From an uncultured Erysipelotrichaceae bacterium (GTDB lineage Bacteria; Bacillota_I; Bacilli_A; RF39; UBA660), in assembly GCA_902780585.1 (NCBI GenBank), contig CACZGA010000015.1, positions 1 through 50,449 of the forward strand: a stretch of 50,449 nt of DNA, in the 5' to 3' direction. The notes beneath the pieces are model-generated. The model made no database searches. It was not told the DNA's origin and saw only the letters and a program-made list of their open reading frames with translations. This document shows positions 47,554 through 50,449 of the stretch, piece by piece (position 1 is the stretch's first letter; each line of letters begins with the position of its first letter). The position numbers were made by a program, and so were the translations under genes.

Positions 47554-50221
47554 AAGAATTTTGGGGTTATTCTTTGTGATAATGGCTATTTTAGTAATTC
47601 CTAAATCTGCTATGGCTCTTGATCGATGTGAAGCGTTTAAAAAAGAAATAAAAAGTACTTTAGCTGATCGTTATGGTGTTTCTGTTTCTTATGATGCAGA
47701 TGCTGACTTGATAACTATTTCTATGAATCCTAGTAGTCAAGTTGCAAATATTAAAAATAATCTTAAATTTAAATTAACTACTGTTAGTGAGGAGAATAAT
47801 GATAGGAGTTATCCTGCTTCTAATGGTTCATTAGATAGTTATTTTGTTAGTAGTAATGAATTGACTATTAATCATCCTATTGTTTTAAAAAATATTCTTC
47901 CTGGATTTGTAAATTATAATTTTACTATAGAACCAGATGGATATATTGATCCTATATTTCAGGAAAATTGTCCTGATGCGTATTCAATTGAATATTATAT
48001 AAAGTTATCATTACAAATTGGTGGTAAAGCTAGAACAATACCTATTAATATTCCAGATGAGGATCCAGGTGATGATTCAATTAATGTTCCTGCTTCTTTT
48101 GTAGATTGTTCAAATTATAAGACAACTACTCAAGTTGGATCTTTTGCGTATAATTTCTGTTATGCTAAAGAGCATGCTTCTAAATCATATACATTTGATT
48201 CAGCACATAGTTCTTATACTAAATTAAAGGGTACTGGAAAGTCTGAAAGTTTCGTATGTGATGCTTTTGTTGATTCAGAGAGAGTATCTGGAATTTATTC
48301 AGTAGCTAATACTAAGTATTTGTATGGGTCTATTTCAAATACTATAAAAGGTGATCCTGTTTCTTGTACAACTAGTTGTGAAGAGGCAGTTACAGTTGAA
48401 TATGATGCACCAGTTGCTTCTAACGCTGGTATGTGTTTCTCTTATACTGTAAGAGTTACAAGTAGAGTTAATTGTTCTCCTGGTGAGGCTCCTCCTCAAC
48501 CAACTAAACCAGCTTCTATTTGTACTCCAACTCCACAGTGTGTTCACTCTGAAGGTTGGGTATATACACAGGCTGGTCCAAGTGAAGACTTTGATGCTTG
48601 TATTTATTCTTGTGATGGTGGTAAATATACTACTAAATGTTCTACTAAGTGTTATAAAAAAGTTTATGGAGTTTCTTCTAGTGTTAAATCAGGAAGTAAT
48701 GATCTAATTGATTTTGCTAATGTGGCAGAGCAAATTGCAAATTATGATGTAAAAGAGACTGATTTATCTAAAAAAGGTCAAGGTAAATACGTATGTAATA
48801 AAAATACTAAGGTTATTACATGGTCGCCTGATAATATTATGGCTAGATGGTATCTTGAAAATGAATGGCATTGGAGAGATGATTACAAGTGTGTTAAAGA
48901 TGCTTCTCAAGGTGGTGGAATTGTTTCACTATGTAGATGTGATGCTACTTGTTCTTGGATTGGATGTAAAGGTAATGTGTATATAAATCAAGCAGAAGCT
49001 GAAGCTGATTATAAAAAGAATATGGAAGTATATAGAAGAATTAAGAGTAAATGTACTGCGGCAGCTACTTGTAATACAACTCAAGCAACATTTGATATGA
49101 ATATTAATTACTCTTATACGAAAAAAAGTAAGACATATGAAAAAACTATTTATTTCCCATATAATGGTCAATCTGATACAAAAGATACAATTGAATATGG
49201 TAAACCTACTAAAGGTTCTGTAGATTGTTCAAGTGAACGTATAAAGAATTCAACTATTATTTCATCTGATGGATGCTATACATGTGGTGATGGTTCTCTA
49301 GACTTAACTAAGTTTGGTCAAAATTATTATCAAACTAAATGGGGATTCCCTGGTACATGGATTAGTAATAAGAGTAATATTATTTCTTATGAACCTATAG
49401 AAGAAAGTAGTTTTGTTAATCATTCCTTCTGTATGCCATTTAATGCAATAGATGTTAACTCAAGATGGTGGATTTACTATTATGCTAGAGTTTATGGTAA
49501 TGATGAAAGATTTGCATTTAATGATGAAGAATATTTAAGTAAAGTTCCTACATGTAATGGTTCTACGACTAAAGAAGATGTTACTTGTACTTATGCTGAT
49601 GTTCCTGAGAAGTTTACAGGTAATATTGATTATAATATCCATGCTAAAACTACTGAGTTTGGATACTTTGGATGGAATATTGATATATCTTGTTTCTATG
49701 CTTTAAATCGTAATACTGTAGATGTTTGTGGTAATGAATGTATTGATAAGAAGGCTGAAAAACGTTATGAAATACATGCTGTTGATTTATCTAATCCATT
49801 CCCAAGCCCAGATGGTGCTGTATTATCTGATCCTTCAACAACTGGTAGTAGCGCTGGATTTAACTGTACTAAATATGCTAATAATGTAATGAAAGATCCT
49901 CATTATACTTCTCAGCCAGGTAGATATTTCAAATGGGTGCAATCAACGGCATATGATGTTTATTCTCCTAAGTACGTAGATTATAGAGTTTATTTAACAA
50001 AACAGAAGATTAAACGATTAAGGGCTTCTAAACATAAGTATACTGATTTTGATGGTGAATATGTTGTTGATAGTGTTGTTAATTATAAGAGTCCATTATT
50101 TAGAAATGGTGGATTGCTTTCAGATAGTCAACACCCTAATGACGAGGCATTGAAATGTAATAATATGGTGAACTGGCAATCTTCTGAATGTCAAACATTT
50201 GATGATGTAGGGGAGGAATAA
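47531..50221 (+). CDS. Large cysteine-rich secreted protein of unknown family
   Basis: The protein has 896 residues. A clear signal peptide (KKMTCKRILGLFF, hydrophobic to about 29, ending SAMA) precedes about 35 cysteines spread along the mature chain, often in close pairs (SLCRCDATCSWIGCKG, DGCYTCGDG, VCGNECIDKK), as expected for a disulfide-stabilised exoprotein. No transmembrane or LPxTG end is seen; the tail is SECQTFDDVGEE. It could be a substrate of the upstream sortase or a structural surface protein. I chose the ATG at 47531 (AAAGGTG 6 bases before); it overlaps the sortase gene. Confidence 0.75.
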   Translation: MMKKMTCKRILGLFFVIMAILVIPKSAMALDRCEAFKKEIKSTLADRYGVSVSYDADADLITISMNPSSQVANIKNNLKFKLTTVSEENNDRSYPASNGSLDSYFVSSNELTINHPIVLKNILPGFVNYNFTIEPDGYIDPIFQENCPDAYSIEYYIKLSLQIGGKARTIPINIPDEDPGDDSINVPASFVDCSNYKTTTQVGSFAYNFCYAKEHASKSYTFDSAHSSYTKLKGTGKSESFVCDAFVDSERVSGIYSVANTKYLYGSISNTIKGDPVSCTTSCEEAVTVEYDAPVASNAGMCFSYTVRVTSRVNCSPGEAPPQPTKPASICTPTPQCVHSEGWVYTQAGPSEDFDACIYSCDGGKYTTKCSTKCYKKVYGVSSSVKSGSNDLIDFANVAEQIANYDVKETDLSKKGQGKYVCNKNTKVITWSPDNIMARWYLENEWHWRDDYKCVKDASQGGGIVSLCRCDATCSWIGCKGNVYINQAEAEADYKKNMEVYRRIKSKCTAAATCNTTQATFDMNINYSYTKKSKTYEKTIYFPYNGQSDTKDTIEYGKPTKGSVDCSSERIKNSTIISSDGCYTCGDGSLDLTKFGQNYYQTKWGFPGTWISNKSNIISYEPIEESSFVNHSFCMPFNAIDVNSRWWIYYYARVYGNDERFAFNDEEYLSKVPTCNGSTTKEDVTCTYADVPEKFTGNIDYNIHAKTTEFGYFGWNIDISCFYALNRNTVDVCGNECIDKKAEKRYEIHAVDLSNPFPSPDGAVLSDPSTTGSSAGFNCTKYANNVMKDPHYTSQPGRYFKWVQSTAYDVYSPKYVDYRVYLTKQKIKRLRASKHKYTDFDGEYVVDSVVNYKSPLFRNGGLLSDSQHPNDEALKCNNMVNWQSSECQTFDDVGEE

Positions 50222-50227
50222 TAATTT

Positions 50228-50449
50228 ATGAATAAAGGTATGTTAACAGTAGGAATTATCTTACTAAGTGTAATTGCTTTACTTCTTATAAATGTCTTAA
50301 CTAATTTTTCTACAGGTAGTGAGTTAGATTATTATTTAGTTAAAGAAACGGCAGATGCTGCGATGGAAGATGCAATTGATATGACTTATTTAAGAACGTG
50401 TGGTTTATATAGAATCGATAAAGAGAAGTTCGTAGAGAACTTCATTTAT
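50228..50449 (+). CDS. Start of a pseudopilin-like anchored protein (partial at window end)
   Basis: The frame from the ATG at 50228 is open to the window end (74 residues). MNKGMLTVGIILLSVIALLLINVL is a single N-terminal membrane helix, followed by an amphipathic helix SELDYYLVKETADAAMEDAI. The order resembles TadE-like pseudopilins and DUF5411-type proteins, but this is only pattern similarity. It follows the cysteine-rich protein gene after 6 bases with GGGGAGG-type ribosome site overlapping that gene's end. Confidence 0.65.
   Translation, partial: MNKGMLTVGIILLSVIALLLINVLTNFSTGSELDYYLVKETADAAMEDAIDMTYLRTCGLYRIDKEKFVENFIY

Noticed and set aside
48335..49171. Short frames on both strands inside the cysteine-rich protein gene
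   Set aside because: All overlap a long, coherent gene with a signal peptide; none has a ribosome site.
1..50449. Mycoplasma-type code with TGA as tryptophan
   Set aside because: TGA clearly ends genes (for example at 1466-1468, 36126-36128 and 36445-36447) and tryptophan is encoded by TGG throughout.

Overview
The window is AT-rich chromosomal DNA of a low-GC Gram-positive bacterium. It uses the standard bacterial code: TGA ends several genes, so this is not the Mycoplasma code. The greA-side gene order (ireB/yrzL, ruvX, yrzB, mltG, trmR, two U32 genes, then greA) matches Bacillus subtilis. A pyruvate:ferredoxin oxidoreductase, a T-box, a CIRCE operator and a class B sortase also point to an anaerobic member of the Bacilli. 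An uncultured gut lineage such as RF39 is my guess; no marker gene here proves it. Every large gene is on the + strand. Many promoters are extended -10 boxes (TGnTATAAT).

Layout. 1-2.5 kb: membrane-anchored surface proteins and a phosphodiester glycosidase-like protein. 2.6-8.9 kb: a five-gene operon (solute-binding/VWA fusion, XpaC-like, second solute-binding-like protein, TelA-like, CbxX-type AAA+ ATPase) that looks like one envelope-associated system of unknown role. 9-12.4 kb: pyruvate:ferredoxin oxidoreductase. 12.8-13.1 kb: an unannotated small RNA on the minus strand with its own promoter and terminator. 13.1-15.2 kb: recG. 15.2-17.4 kb: a gene-poor island in which three near-identical 122-bp repeats separate two cassettes. 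Each cassette has a type I toxin-antitoxin-like unit (one intact, one frameshifted) and the first also carries a Fic-domain gene. 17.5-19.5 kb: a glycosyltransferase and a GNAT acetyltransferase. 19.5-23.3 kb: a phenylalanine T-box leader, then a tRNA-Phe gene, then pheS and pheT, all on one strand. 23.3-25.5 kb: a Cas4-like/DEDD nuclease followed by a TnsA-like nuclease. 25.6-32.4 kb: small proteins, transglutaminase-like proteins, HrcA-type-regulated hsp20, an RluD-type pseudouridine synthase and an AMP-forming ligase. 32.4-36.1 kb: a hybrid histidine kinase and a rhomboid protease. 36.2-43.2 kb: the conserved yrzL-greA block. 43.3 kb to the end: a surface operon with a polytopic membrane protein, an Ig-like/repeat protein, a class B sortase, a large cysteine-rich secreted protein and the start of a pseudopilin-like protein.

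Best candidates for something undescribed: (1) the repeat-bounded toxin cassette array at 15.3-17.4 kb, which resembles a small integron-like array with no integrase in view; (2) the T-box/tRNA-Phe/pheST arrangement, in which the sensed tRNA appears to be made by the operon it controls; (3) the roughly 140-nt minus-strand RNA at 12.8-12.95 kb with a possible pseudoknot; (4) the VWA/SBP/XpaC/TelA/AAA+ operon; (5) the sortase B-linked cysteine-rich surface operon. All functional statements come from motif reading by eye; no database search was run.
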